Shown: piece after piece, positions 1 through 9,723 of the stretch
Numbering within the stretch: position 1 is the stretch's first letter
Layout of the letters: each line of letters opens with the position of its first letter
Source: Candidatus Aalborgicola danicus
GTDB taxonomy: Bacteria; Pseudomonadota; Gammaproteobacteria; Burkholderiales; Burkholderiaceae_C
Direction: 5' to 3'
Assembly (NCBI GenBank): GCA_016703945.1
Contig: JADJBC010000043.1
Span: forward strand, 1 to 51,441
Length of the DNA stretch: 51,441 nucleotides
The notes under the pieces: generated by a model
What the model was told of the DNA's origin: nothing
The model's input: the letters and a program-made list of their open reading frames with translations, nothing else
Database searches by the model: none
Made by a program: the position numbers and the translations under genes

Positions 1-135
1 AACTTTACATAACGCCCTGTCGCATTCAGTGACAGGCAGACAGACAGCGTTTGATCCCTCTCCACGGCGCCGCCTGGCCATATACGTTTCACGAACGTTG
101 AATGGTGGACGGTTTTCTTCACCAAACAGGCAACG

Positions 136-588
136 TCAGTGACGCGTCGAAGCACTTCCCTTACAGCGTGTCAAAGAAACGGCCGTCTTTCTGACACTAT
201 CGCAACCAACCCAGATCCCAGTTAGTCGCGGGTCGCAACGTAATGACCTGACCTCACCCAGCGGGCGGTCTCGTTGGGCGCATGGCGGGCCTGCTCTGGG
301 TCGGCAGCGAGATTTCGCAATAACGCGTCGTGCCTGCTGCATCAGGGCGGTGAAGTAGAGGGGAGAAGGCAATCTCACAACGGGTTGGTGGGTTCTCCGA
401 AAGTTGGAATTGTCTGCTGCTTCAATGAACGGCCCCTTTAATGGAATGGAGGCCGGTATCAGGAAAGCCAGCGCATGTTTTGGATAGATCGCTACGGGTT
501 CTGGCTGAGACTTTGTTCGTGGGCGATCGACCCGATTGATAGCATCTGTCTCCTGTTCATAACCGGCGACCGACATGATGGTTCTCAA
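136..588 (-). CDS. Hypothetical protein, doubtful
   Basis: A 150-residue open frame. Its first half reads like a real protein (mixed hydrophobic and polar stretches), while the second half is rich in Arg, Pro and Cys, as expected of out-of-frame DNA. It may therefore be the intact start of a gene whose later part is frameshifted. No family is recognised. It lies just downstream of the decayed SNF2-like gene on the same strand and could be another relic of that module. Confidence 0.22.
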   Translation of the reverse strand: MRTIMSVAGYEQETDAINRVDRPRTKSQPEPVAIYPKHALAFLIPASIPLKGPFIEAADNSNFRRTHQPVVRLPSPLYFTALMQQARRVIAKSRCRPRAGPPCAQRDRPLGEVRSLRCDPRLTGIWVGCDSVRKTAVSLTRCKGSASTRH

Positions 589-683
589 CGCCCAAGGTCT
601 CAGGGCTTAGGGCGCAGCATCAATCGCTTGCCACCACGCTGCTTGAGCGATTCCACGGACCGTCTTCGCACGGGCTGATGCAT

Positions 684-3239
684 TCATGTAAGTTCCTCGA
701 TCAACGTAGACTTTGGGCCTGGGCCCTCGCTTGAGTTGTGTGATTTCCGATGCGGGTAGCGTCCCTTTGTCGACCACTGAAGATTGTGCAGAGGGGCAAA
801 CTTGTCGAAGTGTCCGAGCGAAGCCTCCATGTCTTTGGAGTATTTGAGCCGCACTGACTCCGCGCCCTCGCTAGCAACCAGATTGGAAGTGTCCTCATCC
901 AGCACCGAACCGATGCGCTCCATCTGAGACAATAGTACGATCAAAGACTCGTCAAAATTCTCGCATGCTACCCAAGTTGTTCATCAATTTGTAAACTGGC
1001 GGTGCAGGACCAAACAACTGGCCTTTGGCCCCGCCGGTGGATGCGATCTTTCCCGCCTGTTTCCAACGCCGCTGAGTACATACTCCAACTCAACAAATAT
1101 GACGGTATCGGCTCCGGTCAGGTGGATGGCTTCACCCTGCTGAATAGATACCACCAATGAGAACATCCAAATCCCCAGCCTGAAAGGCGGCCTTCTGTCT
1201 CTAGCAACGCTTACGTGCAGAGGTGGTGCGCCCATCGGTCACGGCTGCCTTGAGTCCCATTGCTTGCAGCTGATCCTTCAGCGTGTCGCTCACCGCGTGG
1301 GAACGCAAAAACCACGCAACACCGCTTGTCCTCAACAACATCAGCCACCAGGTCAGCCACTTGCCCGCCATTGACTCCTCGGCCATGCCCAGAGCCGAGC
1401 GAAGCTTGTTCGATGCCGCCCCCGCATTTGATTGCGGGCGTCTGCCTCAGAATGTCCAGCTTCAATTGCAGACAAATAGGCCTCCACAGCAGTTTGCAAT
1501 GCCGCGCCGTAGGACTCCGCGTCAGTTGGCTCCAGTGCATCGGTCAACCCGCTGACGGGTTTTTTTCAGGCAACTCCGGCATCACTTCAGCTTTAGTGCG
1601 CCGGATCATAGAAATAGCTCAAATAGTCTTTGACGTCTTCGATGGAACAGCCGTTGGCCTTGGAGAGTACTTGTTTGGCATCCGGGTCTAGGTAGCCCAA
1701 CAACACAGCGGCCTCGTGCTCGTTGTTGCGCAGTGGGGAGCTGGTCAGCAACAGGACATTGGTTTCACGGTGCTGCTCTGCAATTTTTGCAATGGATTGG
1801 GAGCGCTTCGATTTAATGTTTCTTTGCTCGGTGGGGCCTCATCCACAATCATAGTGACCGGCCCTAGGTCCAGAATTTAGGCAAGTAGGGCGCCACGCAC
1901 CTCATCATCAGCTTGCGCCACCGCGCCAAACGCTCTGGAGTTAGGGTCAGGTTCAACTGAACAAAAGGCAGTTATGACAACCTTAGCTGAGTTCGTTTCA
2001 CATCGCGCAGAATCTCGCTTCCAAATGTGGACACGCCTGAGGACCACTTTCCTCCTCTGAGTTTTCAAAAGTCCATGTCTCTTGCTTGGACACAAGTTGT
2101 TCATAGGTCAGGATGTGCCACCGGCAGTCTATGGACACAGAATCCGCTTGATTGCGGATGTGCTGAATTCGTTCCTGCGATCCGCACCACCCCTGGATCT
2201 CGCGATCCCAAACATACCGGAGCATTTTCGGGCAGATCACGAACACCTGACTGGCCCCAAGGGCCTGCGCTGCAACGATGGCTTGTGCTGTTTTACCGAT
2301 GCCCATCTCATCGCCAATTAGCGCATGCATACCTCGAGATGCGCAAAATTCCACGCCTACCTTTTGGTATTGGTGTAATAAATGGCCGTTCGGAGCAGGG
2401 TGAGTCCAGCCGGCGATCTGGTCCGTGTGAATTGACAACGGGGATGCGATATCAGCAGCGGGGTCATCCCCCGACCAGGTAATCCCCAGTGCCTCGATCC
2501 TGCCTAGCAGCTCAGGCCATTTTTTTTGCGTGGTCTTAAGACTTCAAGCCAGGGTGTGGGCACTTTTTGAGTTTGGCCATGTCCCTTGCCAGCGGTATTC
2601 CTGGTCGGGTGCCAGTTGTAAGTGGTTGAGGTTGGATAGGTCGCAGTCAACCGACGCGGCCCAACCCTCACTTTTGACAACCAGTGGCTGATGATCGGCG
2701 GATATTCCCCATTTCAGAGCCAACCTTGTGCTGTTCGAAGCGCCAACAGTTTTCAACAATTGGGCCAATTCTTCCACCGCCGATTCTGTGCCACGCAGCA
2801 GGCCCAGGGAATGACTGCCCGACGACAGTCTGTAGATTCGAAACTCAGTCAGGGCGGAGGCATTGAACGGAAAAGGAAGCGGCAGATTGAGAAGTAGGCA
2901 CGCATCTGAGTCTTTACAGACAGTAATTTGCTCAAACGACAATGAAGTCAGCATCTTGTCGCTGACCACTGGCCAGTCAGGATGTCGCTTTTTTAAGCTT
3001 GTTCAGAAAAGAATCGAGCCTTTCATCGTCTTGAAACCACCAACCATTTTCATGCTGCCAAACGCCGCCGTTTTTTTGACTAGAACGTGAAGGCCACGGT
3101 CCTGCGTGTTGCAGTTCCAGGACAGACCGATCAATGAACCCACGGCGCCTTCGCTGCCATAGTGCAAGCGAATGTATTCGGCGGGCGCGGTTGCTACCAA
3201 ATCACGGAGTTCAACTCGACAAAATGAGTCGATTCGCAC
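684..3239 (-). pseudogene. SNF2-family DEAD/DEAH helicase, frameshifted
   Basis: Joining the minus-strand frames reconstructs one SNF2-type ATPase/helicase of roughly 800 residues. The N-terminal domain lies at about 3239-2520. The ATPase core at 2520-2000 has a Walker A (GDEMGIGKT) and downstream TYEQL. The motif II region near 1840 reads VDEA and then loses frame. The helicase C-terminal part at about 1550-990 includes a VSDTLKDQL stretch and an LDVLIGGIYSAGEAIHLTGA stretch. A tail continues to about 684. At least five frame changes are needed, one at an A8 run near 2520. The start is a GTG just downstream of a palindrome at 3261-3300. SNF2 proteins remodel DNA-protein complexes; this copy cannot make a functional product. 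That it is one ancestral gene is my inference from order and complementary motifs. Confidence 0.75.
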
Positions 3240-3260
3240 GGTGCTACCTCATATGTTTAA

Positions 3261-3300
3261 GTGTATGCCTGCGAATATAATATAAATTGTAGGCATACAC
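3261..3300. promoter_or_regulatory. Inverted repeat upstream of the SNF2-like relic
   Basis: Perfect 10-bp arms, GTGTATGCCT at 3261-3270 and AGGCATACAC at 3291-3300, flank a very AT-rich 20-bp spacer. The repeat lies 22-61 bp before the GTG start of the SNF2-like pseudogene, an expected place for an operator overlapping a promoter whose AT-rich spacer could hold the -10. The arm function is inferred. Confidence 0.45.
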
Positions 3301-3721
3301 ACTAATTAATTGCCAAACTTCGGAACTGGACACCTAGGTTTGTGCCAAGATTAGGATCAACTTTGGAGGAGTAAACATCTAGGCGCAGGTACACGGATCC
3401 GTGCTGGCACTGAACGAACTGCTATTGCGTACTGCACTGTTCCGACATGTCCCGAAAAACATGCAACAACGTCAAATACAAAAATACGCACTGGCTGTTC
3501 TAAAACATCACTTTGATCAAATCCACTGGCTGCTGGCAATGAGGCGAAGCAGACTGCCCTCATTGGCGGGCTCCGAGTAGTCCTGTCGCATTCTTATCCT
3601 TGACTTTCAAACCTCCACGGCGTCTGATTTCAAGATCGACAATAGGGCCGACTAACTCTAGAGACCCTTTGCACCTACAGCCTTTAGGTTTGGGCTGGTC
3701 CGTCCGGTTTTGACCTCGATC
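3301..3721. other. No gene recognised
   Basis: This stretch lies between the SNF2-like relic and the end of the actin-module relic. It holds only short open frames with no recognisable product. It may be the decayed promoter side of the SNF2-like gene. Confidence 0.4.
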
Positions 3722-4089
3722 TAATGAGTGCTTGCAATTTAGATGGAGAAATTCCACCAGGTTTTACTCCGCCATTCGAATCAACAATTGAGTCGACCGA
3801 CACCCCATTTGAGGCTGAGGATTGTTGTGAATGCAAGCTGCCGTTCTCGGTTGCATGTTGCGCAAATCGGTTTCAGGAGACCCCATCAGCCTGTAGCGCA
3901 AGACGGCCCCTGCATGGCCAAATCCAGCAGGTGATCGTTTTGGGATTCGTGAGTCAATGCACTAAGAATTCTCATGAGGACTCCATGACGCCCCGATAGG
4001 AATACGAGTGTGGTTCGAACCTTCAATTTGTCAGGAAGTCCTGCCGTTGAAAACGGGTCAGGAGTCGGGAATACAACTGGGTATCTCAT
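3722..4089 (-). pseudogene. Small protein after ParM-like gene, possibly a ParR/StbB-type adaptor, decayed
   Basis: The gene starts at an ATG directly after the last codons of the actin-like gene, with GGAGTGAGG serving as ribosome site, so it was translationally coupled. The first 65 residues include the stretch VFLSGRHGVLMRILSALTH followed by a Leu-rich segment, which loosely resembles the short DNA-binding adaptor proteins encoded after ParM/StbA ATPases. The frame is lost at about 3890, and a polar Ser/Asn-rich tail can be followed in another frame to about 3722. The adaptor assignment rests mostly on position and is tentative. Confidence 0.4.
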
Positions 4090-4091
4090 CC

Positions 4092-5164
4092 TCACTCCTC
4101 CGCCAACTCAGCCATGAGATGAAAACCTCGAACATTGGCGTAAACAGGATCAGTATCAACAAGAAATTTGCGGCGTTCCTTTGCCAATGGAGATCGTGTT
4201 GATTCCGCGGCTTTCAACAATATTCCAGCGCCCCCGCCAGTGAACAGAAAACTGTCAACAGCCGTAAAGATTCCCACCCCTTCGACATCTCGCCAACGGC
4301 TTGAAGCAAAACGTTCTCGGCAATAGGCCACAAGTCTGACAAATGCCACTGATACCCGTCCACAGAAAATTCTTCGATACCGCCCACAAGGGCCCGTTAA
4401 CCCGATCCACTACCAGTGGATCATTGCGGTAATTCTTGCTCTTGCTGTCGCAGATCGCCTGAACACAGTTGAGTACACCCATCTTAGTATCGCCACTGCG
4501 TCGGAAGTTTGGCATCAACTGGTCTAGAAAAACCAGTCAAACGTCCCGCCGCCCATATCAAGAACGACTATCCGTTGGTCTTCAACTTTGGAGCCCAACT
4601 TCATTGCCAAATTCATGGCTGAACCCTGAGGTTGACTGAAGACAAGAACTTCTTTAACAAAAACCTTGATGCTCCTTGATAGATCCGAGGACATGGAACC
4701 TCATGAGTCCCTAGAGCCATATGCATCAGCTTGTCCTTTGACTGGAACAAGGAATTCACCGGCAATCCCAAGCCCAGCCTTTCAATTGTTAAGGAACCGC
4801 TGACCTTGTGGTGCTTTGATATGTAAAACAACGCCCCGAGGAATAGTGCTTTGTAGTCAGGAGAGTCTACATAGTGGTCATAAGCAATTCGCAAGCCACC
4901 GGTTGAAGACGAGGCCAAGAGAGCAGTCTTACCAACAAAGTAGCTCGCACCGTCAACCAGCACAGTCACACCATCGTGCTCTCTATCGCTGTGTTGCATC
5001 GGCGCGCTATCAACATCTGAGTTTGAGGATCGCACGGCCCAAGAAGGAAAGCTATCAGCAAAAATAACTGATCCTGATCTATCCATGCCTTTGGAATACG
5101 TGAATTTGGTGGCGAAAAATCCCTGATCGATTCCAATCGAATCGAGAACTATGTGTGATGACAT
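4092..5164 (-). pseudogene. Actin-like plasmid segregation ATPase (ParM/StbA-like), frameshifted
   Basis: The ATG at 5164 has a good ribosome site (GGAGCC, 7 bases upstream). The N-terminal 170 residues carry GIDQGFFATKF, matching the phosphate-1 loop of actin-like ATPases. After a frameshift near 4640 the frame continues as QPQGSAMNLAMKLG and VVLDMGGGTFDWF, a textbook phosphate-2 motif. After further frame changes the C-terminus has FLFTGGGAGIL (adenosine-binding type) and ends with PVYANVRGF. Such proteins polymerise to push plasmid copies apart. At least three frameshifts inactivate this copy. It presumably belonged to an older partition system, now replaced by the ParAB system at 45-47 kb. 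Confidence 0.8.
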
Positions 5165-6325
5165 GTTGTGTGGCTCCAGTTAAATGACCAACCAACTCTA
5201 CATTGAGGTAGCCACAAGAAATGCCGAGCAAACCCCGCCGAGAGCGCACTTGCTCGGACTAACATGCAGTTAGATCGGAAAATGAAATATGTGCCCGATG
5301 TGTGGCATCACCGCGCCTCGTTTGAGGCGCAGGCAGAGTAGCGCACCTGAATAGTCGCCCGTCAGACCTGCCGTCTGACTCAACTCTGCCAGCGTTGAGG
5401 CCCATCTGAGGCAAAGGATGGTCGAAGGTCGCCACGCACCCATAACTCGAAGCACCAACACTTGCAGGACACAAAACAGAACCGCTTGCAGCGCAAAGTA
5501 AACTGTTGTAATATCCTCCCAGGTTATCGCAACGCGATTTCTGGAGCTGACCCTCAGCATTTTTTCAAGCCACACTCCTTGCGGAGCCGTGGCTTTGTTA
5601 TTTCGCGATCGAGTACACGATCGCAATTTCCACAGTGCTTTGCCAACCGGCAAACGCACGGCTAGAAATTGGCTCATTCCATCAGTCTCCCCGCACAGGT
5701 TACTGATTGAACTCAGCGACGTGACTACTGATCTACCCTTAGTTCACATAGCCTCTCCATTTGGCAAATTGGCCCTCACGCTAGGCACTGAAAGAAAGTG
5801 CATTGAATTTGGGCTACTGCAGTCTCAGCGATCAACCGAACGTTCACTCGATCGCTCTCACAGAGACGGATTCATTTTGAGTAGGCCTTCACAGAGGAAA
5901 ACCTCAAAGCGACCAGACCATCTTTGCGCGTGAAAGTGCGTGACTCCAACTCAAAGCCAACCCCAGGCAATCATTGAGGACTCGGTTGTATGCCCCAAAA
6001 GGGGGGCTTACAAGCCTGACCAGCGCCGACTAGATGATTGAACTTGGCCCCGGGGAAATGCCAATGCCTGAGCCGCACAAATAGCTCACTCTCACTCTTG
6101 CCGCGCGGGAAGCGCGTGCGAAAAACACTTACCAATATTTGTGGTCATTGAGAGTCAATGGAAAAGAAAGTCCTGTTATCACAGGCAAAGGTCTCCCACA
6201 ACGCTGTGGGGGACTCTTTGGCTGTGTGCTGTTTCTCGCGCCGGGCTCACTAGCAAGCAGAACTGCAAAAGTCTGCTTGTAAGTGAGATTGGTAAGGGTA
6301 ATTTAAATTTGAAAGGAATCTATCG
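5165..6325. other. Long non-coding stretch with several hairpins
   Basis: About 1.1 kb between the divergent ParM-like relic and the integrase. Open frames exist on both strands but none has a recognisable product. Visible structure: GTCAGAC-ctgcc-GTCTGAC at 5361-5379; a terminator-like hairpin at 5568-5594; GCCCC/GGGGC around 5992-6008; and a hairpin around TCCCACA...TGTGGGGGA at about 6188-6208, upstream of the integrase. The last could be an att core or an attenuator, but nothing proves this. Confidence 0.4.
5568..5594. terminator. Hairpin flanked by T-rich and A-rich runs
   Basis: The stem AGCCAC/GTGGCT with inner stem CTCC-ttgc-GGAG is followed on the plus strand by TTGTTATTT and on the minus strand by a T/A-rich run. 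It looks like a factor-independent terminator able to work in both directions. No intact gene reads into it, so it probably belongs to a lost gene. Confidence 0.45.
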
Positions 6326-7255
6326 ATGAGCCGAAACTATGACGTCGGGACAAGAGATATGGCAAGCGCAGCGGGGCTCATTCTCGCTCGTGCCATTCAA
6401 CTGAAAGCCTTGAGCTACGGTTCGGCCGCGACTCTTCAGTCGCGCACCAAACAATTCACCAAGTATGCAAAACTCAATGGAGTTGGTCGATTGGAAGGAG
6501 TCACATTCAAATTGCTACAGTCGTTTGGAATGTACCTTGCCGACAAAGTTGATGCCGAGGAAATGGAAATCGCCTACGCTCACAATCTTGTGAGTTCAGT
6601 AAACACGCTTATGAGTTTAGTCACGCATTGGAAATCCGTAAGCCCTACCAAAGATTGTCATATTCCAAAGCGATGTGCCATTCGTAAAATCCCCCCAAAG
6701 GGGTACTGCCCTGCGGAATTTGACGCTGCGATAGCCTCGTTGCAAAGCAAAGGAATGCTCCGACAGGCAGCGATAGCTAGACTGTCCCGCGAACTCAACC
6801 TTAGATCTAAAGAAGCGAGCCTCATAGACGCCAAAGCCGCTTTGAACAGGATTGAAGCCGGTCATATGGAAGTTAACCATGGAACAAAAGGGGGCCGATT
6901 ACGAGTGGTACCCGTCGTATCGAATCGACAAATTGCTACTCTGAAAGCTGCGGCGGCAATCCAGGGCGACGGTCGAAACTTGATCCCACCGGGTGTGTCG
7001 TGGAAGTCCTGGCGTGAGTGTGACCTGAGAGCAGGCCGAGAGGCACTTCAAGTATGCGGAATAGCCGGCTATCATGAACTGCGAGCGGCATGGGCCTGCC
7101 AGCGCTATATCGAATTGACCACTTTCCCCGCCCCGGTATTCGGCGGTGGTGTTAATGATAGGGAACTTGACAGGCAGGCGAGACTAAAGATCAGCGCTGA
7201 ACTCGGGCACAATCGCGCGGACGTAGTGAGCGAATATATCGGGGGTTGCCGATGA
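6326..7255 (+). CDS. Tyrosine recombinase (integrase-type)
   Basis: A 309-residue DNA strand-exchange enzyme. All catalytic positions of the tyrosine recombinase family can be assigned: Arg160 (LNLRSKEASLIDAK), Lys188 (GTKGGR), His250 and Arg253 (HELRAAWA), His295 (LGHNRADV) and the nucleophile Tyr304 (SEYIGG). Residues 10-110 look like an alpha-helical core-binding domain (repeated short helices, TLQSRTKQF). It resembles the integrase-domain proteins that pair with a separate small protein rather than phage-lambda-like integrases. The start is set by a ribosome site (GAAAGG) 9 bases upstream. Its stop overlaps the next gene by ATGA, so the two are co-translated. Substrate sites are unknown. 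Confidence 0.75.
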   Translation: MSRNYDVGTRDMASAAGLILARAIQLKALSYGSAATLQSRTKQFTKYAKLNGVGRLEGVTFKLLQSFGMYLADKVDAEEMEIAYAHNLVSSVNTLMSLVTHWKSVSPTKDCHIPKRCAIRKIPPKGYCPAEFDAAIASLQSKGMLRQAAIARLSRELNLRSKEASLIDAKAALNRIEAGHMEVNHGTKGGRLRVVPVVSNRQIATLKAAAAIQGDGRNLIPPGVSWKSWRECDLRAGREALQVCGIAGYHELRAAWACQRYIELTTFPAPVFGGGVNDRELDRQARLKISAELGHNRADVVSEYIGGCR

Positions 7256-7566
7256 TCATCCTCCAAGAAGTCACGAAACTCACCCATGGCTATGCACGAA
7301 CCGGCGGCAAGAAGAATCGAAACCAACAGCGCGCACGCATGTTGGCGTTTGCTGAATTTGCCGCTGTCGAGGGTGCATACGCACTTGGGCAAGTGGGAAG
7401 ACGCCACGTAGTTGAATACTGGAAGCAGCACAGGAACTTGTCACCCGCCACGCTCTACTCCCACTGGTTGGCGATTCGCGACCTTTGGAAATTGGCAGGA
7501 AAGCCGCAAGAGCCCCCAAGACCTCTCTCAATGACAAAAGAGACGAAATTGAAATCGGCGTGTTGA
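7252..7566 (+). CDS. Stand-alone SAM-like core-binding domain protein, integrase partner
   Basis: A 104-residue protein beginning within the stop codon of the integrase (ATGA overlap). Its sequence is basic near the start (ARTGGKKNRNQQRARM) and contains a helical region with the spacing typical of the N-terminal DNA-binding domain of tyrosine recombinases (VVEYWKQHRNLSPATLYSHW, then LWKLAG). It has no catalytic domain. The likely role is DNA binding or architectural support for the adjacent recombinase; this is inferred from coupling and domain resemblance. An alternative is that it is the first part of a second recombinase truncated by the recombinase remnant that follows. Confidence 0.55.
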   Translation: MIILQEVTKLTHGYARTGGKKNRNQQRARMLAFAEFAAVEGAYALGQVGRRHVVEYWKQHRNLSPATLYSHWLAIRDLWKLAGKPQEPPRPLSMTKETKLKSAC

Positions 7567-7790
7567 ACCATATAGTCGGTGAAGACCTCTTGAACAAGGC
7601 TCGCAAGGGTCGGCGACGTTGGCTTACTCATCGCAGACACCTGCGAGTGCAAAGCGCTCGAATTTGGCGCCAACGGTGTTCATCAGGTCGGGCACGCCGG
7701 TGAGGTACCAGTGGGTATCGGTGATCTTGGCATGCCCGAGATCGGTGCACAGCCAGACCATCGCGAGATCAATGGCTACCTTTTTTGACT
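7560..7790 (-). pseudogene. Remnant of two adjacent tyrosine recombinases (recombinase-in-trio type)
   Basis: Read on the minus strand, 7790-7626 encodes the C-terminus of a recombinase: DLGHAKITDTHWYLTGVPDL, with the catalytic His and the nucleophilic Tyr, then KFERFA. A few bases before its stop, at 7631, a new ATG opens MSKPTSPTLASLVQEVFTDY, the characteristic N-terminus of the next recombinase. Such overlapping recombinase genes are typical of RIT elements. The second gene breaks off after about 22 recognisable residues, and the first lacks everything before its last 50 residues. Only this junction fragment survives. Confidence 0.65.
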
Positions 7791-8084
7791 AGCTCAGCTT
7801 GCTGAGGATCGCGTCTCCGACCGGAGCGTGAGTTGCGTCATTTTCGACACTCCAGTATCCGTAGCAACTATTCGACATGACCGCCGTCCAAATGCCGACT
7901 TAGACGCACTTGCGCGGTCTCCATGTCGTTTAGCTCCTCAAGTCACTCAAATAAACTGTCAAAGTCTGGGGGCAGACAGCAAATGCGCATCGAATGAAGA
8001 GCTCTAGCTTCTATCTTGACACGCATGCGCCCGATGCAAAGTTAGTTCTTTAATCCCTTTTAGAAAGTAAATAGGAGTTCTCAA

Positions 8085-8612
8085 ATGAAACCTACATATA
8101 GATTCGATCAGCAATCAGCGACTATTTCCACTTCAACGATTCTTGAAGCGGTTGAGCAGTTACTGACGCAGACCAATACAGATCAACTTGTCCGTGCGCT
8201 TCATGATGGCACCCTCTGGATAAATATCAACGAATTGTCAAACTCTACGGTAAGCCCTGCTGCTTTTAAGATCCTGGGGCCCGCTCGCAATAGGTCAACT
8301 TTTGACGAGAGCAGGGGACACTGGTTGCTAGCTGATTTTGAGGGGATGTCGCTTGATTTTATATTGGAAGATGAGGTTGAAGGCATTAGTGACCGGGCTG
8401 CATTCTTTAATTTTGCAATCGATCGACTTATCATTGACAGGGCGCATGCAGTTTCAGAACTTGTTTCTTGGACCCAGCAAGATATTGAGAAGTCCCTTGG
8501 ATTCCTCGAACGATTTCAGAATGGCAATCGCCCAGGCGACTATTGGACCTCTAACGCACCGATGGGCCCCCGAACTTGGTTAGCCGAATTTGACGTAGTC
8601 GAGTGCAGTTGA
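8085..8612 (+). CDS. Hypothetical protein
   Basis: A 175-residue acidic soluble protein of no family I recognise. A ribosome site (ATAGGAG) lies 7 bases before the ATG, and base composition is lower in G+C than in neighbouring metabolic genes. It has a Thr/Ser-rich start, a stretch with many acidic residues around 100-120 (ILEDEVEGISD) and no membrane segment or signal peptide. It sits alone among mobile-element remnants and is followed by a 15-bp perfect inverted repeat at 8783-8823, so it may be a cargo gene. Confidence 0.6.
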   Translation: MKPTYRFDQQSATISTSTILEAVEQLLTQTNTDQLVRALHDGTLWININELSNSTVSPAAFKILGPARNRSTFDESRGHWLLADFEGMSLDFILEDEVEGISDRAAFFNFAIDRLIIDRAHAVSELVSWTQQDIEKSLGFLERFQNGNRPGDYWTSNAPMGPRTWLAEFDVVECS

Positions 8613-8782
8613 GGTCGGTGACAACGCTAGGCACCACGCCTTCGCTCTGAGTTGAAACGTCGCGACCTGAGCATGTCCCACATTTTCAGATCACCGTTCA
8701 GAACAGCCCCCCGATTCTGAACGAGCAGGTGTGCTCCCTAGTTGGTCCAGCGCTTCTGCCTCGTTTTGGCGCACCGAAAGCT

Positions 8783-8823
8783 GACAACTTCATTGACCGC
8801 CGGCGCGTGTCAATGAAGTTGTC
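8783..8823. repeat. Perfect 15-bp inverted repeat with 11-bp spacer
   Basis: GACAACTTCATTGAC at 8783-8797 and GTCAATGAAGTTGTC at 8809-8823 are exact reverse complements separated by a G+C-rich 11-bp spacer. No T-run follows, so it is not a simple terminator. Its position next to a transposase tail suggests abutting element ends or an operator-like site. Confidence 0.6.
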
Positions 8824-8842
8824 GCCTGAATCACCCAGTCAA

Positions 8843-9094
8843 CTACTGAATTAGGTTAGTCGTCGCATGCGCCGGAATGACGGACTCACGCTCCGGATTG
8901 AGCGTAATGGCCCCGATCGGTTGCCAGTTACGCGTGTTGCCTGACCAACGTTCAGCATGACTATCTTTCGCGGTGGTGTACAGCGCATGGCGGGCGGCAA
9001 GAATGGCATGGTCTTCACCGGCGTGGCGCTGCTGTGACGACACATAACGGATACCGTCCAGACCGGTAACGGGCAGTTGTGCGGTAGATTGCAT
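8843..9094 (-). pseudogene. Transposase C-terminal fragment
   Basis: An 83-residue frame matching, from memory, the extreme C-terminus of IS3-like transposases: a D-G-hydrophobic-R-Y start, QQRHAGED, then ARHALYTTAKDSHAERWSG, TRNWQPIG and LNPER. The catalytic DDE core is missing. A ribosome-site-like GGAGATCC precedes the ATG, so it could be made as a short peptide. The family call is by sequence feel and is moderate. Confidence 0.45.
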
Positions 9095-9723
9095 GGCGGG
9101 ATCTCCAGATTTGAGCGGTCACAGGAATCTCCACTCTGGCACATTGATGCCGTATCTGCGAGGCCCCCTTCAGAGGACTTTGGGCCTCACGGCAACAGCA
9201 ACGGTGTAGGTGGGGTGACCATGCCATTTATTGTGACGCGGGGCCGCCCAATTTGGAAAGACTGCAGCTGATCGACATGCCACGGCGATAGCGCCACTCA
9301 TAGTTGAGTAGGTATCACCGGTTTGAATTCAGATACCAATACGTTCCTCGAAAATTACACCACACCGCAATGTATGCCGAGCGATGCGGCACTAACCGAA
9401 CATGTCATGACTGCTCTTGAGACTTTCGACGGCATGCGAACCTTTGCCGTGCCATGTAAACCACTTTTCTGAAACGATTTCGTCTCGCACGGAGCGACCC
9501 CTTGGCGCCAACATTTTCGGAAACGTCTGCGCTGACTGCTCGATCGCGCAAACTCTCATCGCGAGATAAAATCAGTCCGGAATACGGATCAATGCTCGTT
9601 TGGACCCCTCGACGGCTTCTTTAAATTTACCAGCACCGTCGGCAACCAATGCAAGTCTTTGATTGCTTAAAGATTGTGACTATCTATACGTCCGCACCCG
9701 CCGTGGACTGAGCGAACGGCAAT
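9095..9723. other. No gene recognised
   Basis: About 630 bp between the transposase fragment and the end of the four-gene operon. Only short open frames, no hairpin with a T-run and no familiar motif. Possibly decayed mobile-element DNA. Confidence 0.4.

Noticed and set aside
5270..5677. Minus-strand 135-aa frame with a hydrophobic stretch
   Set aside because: No ribosome site, no family, and it reads through a terminator-like hairpin; treated as chance.
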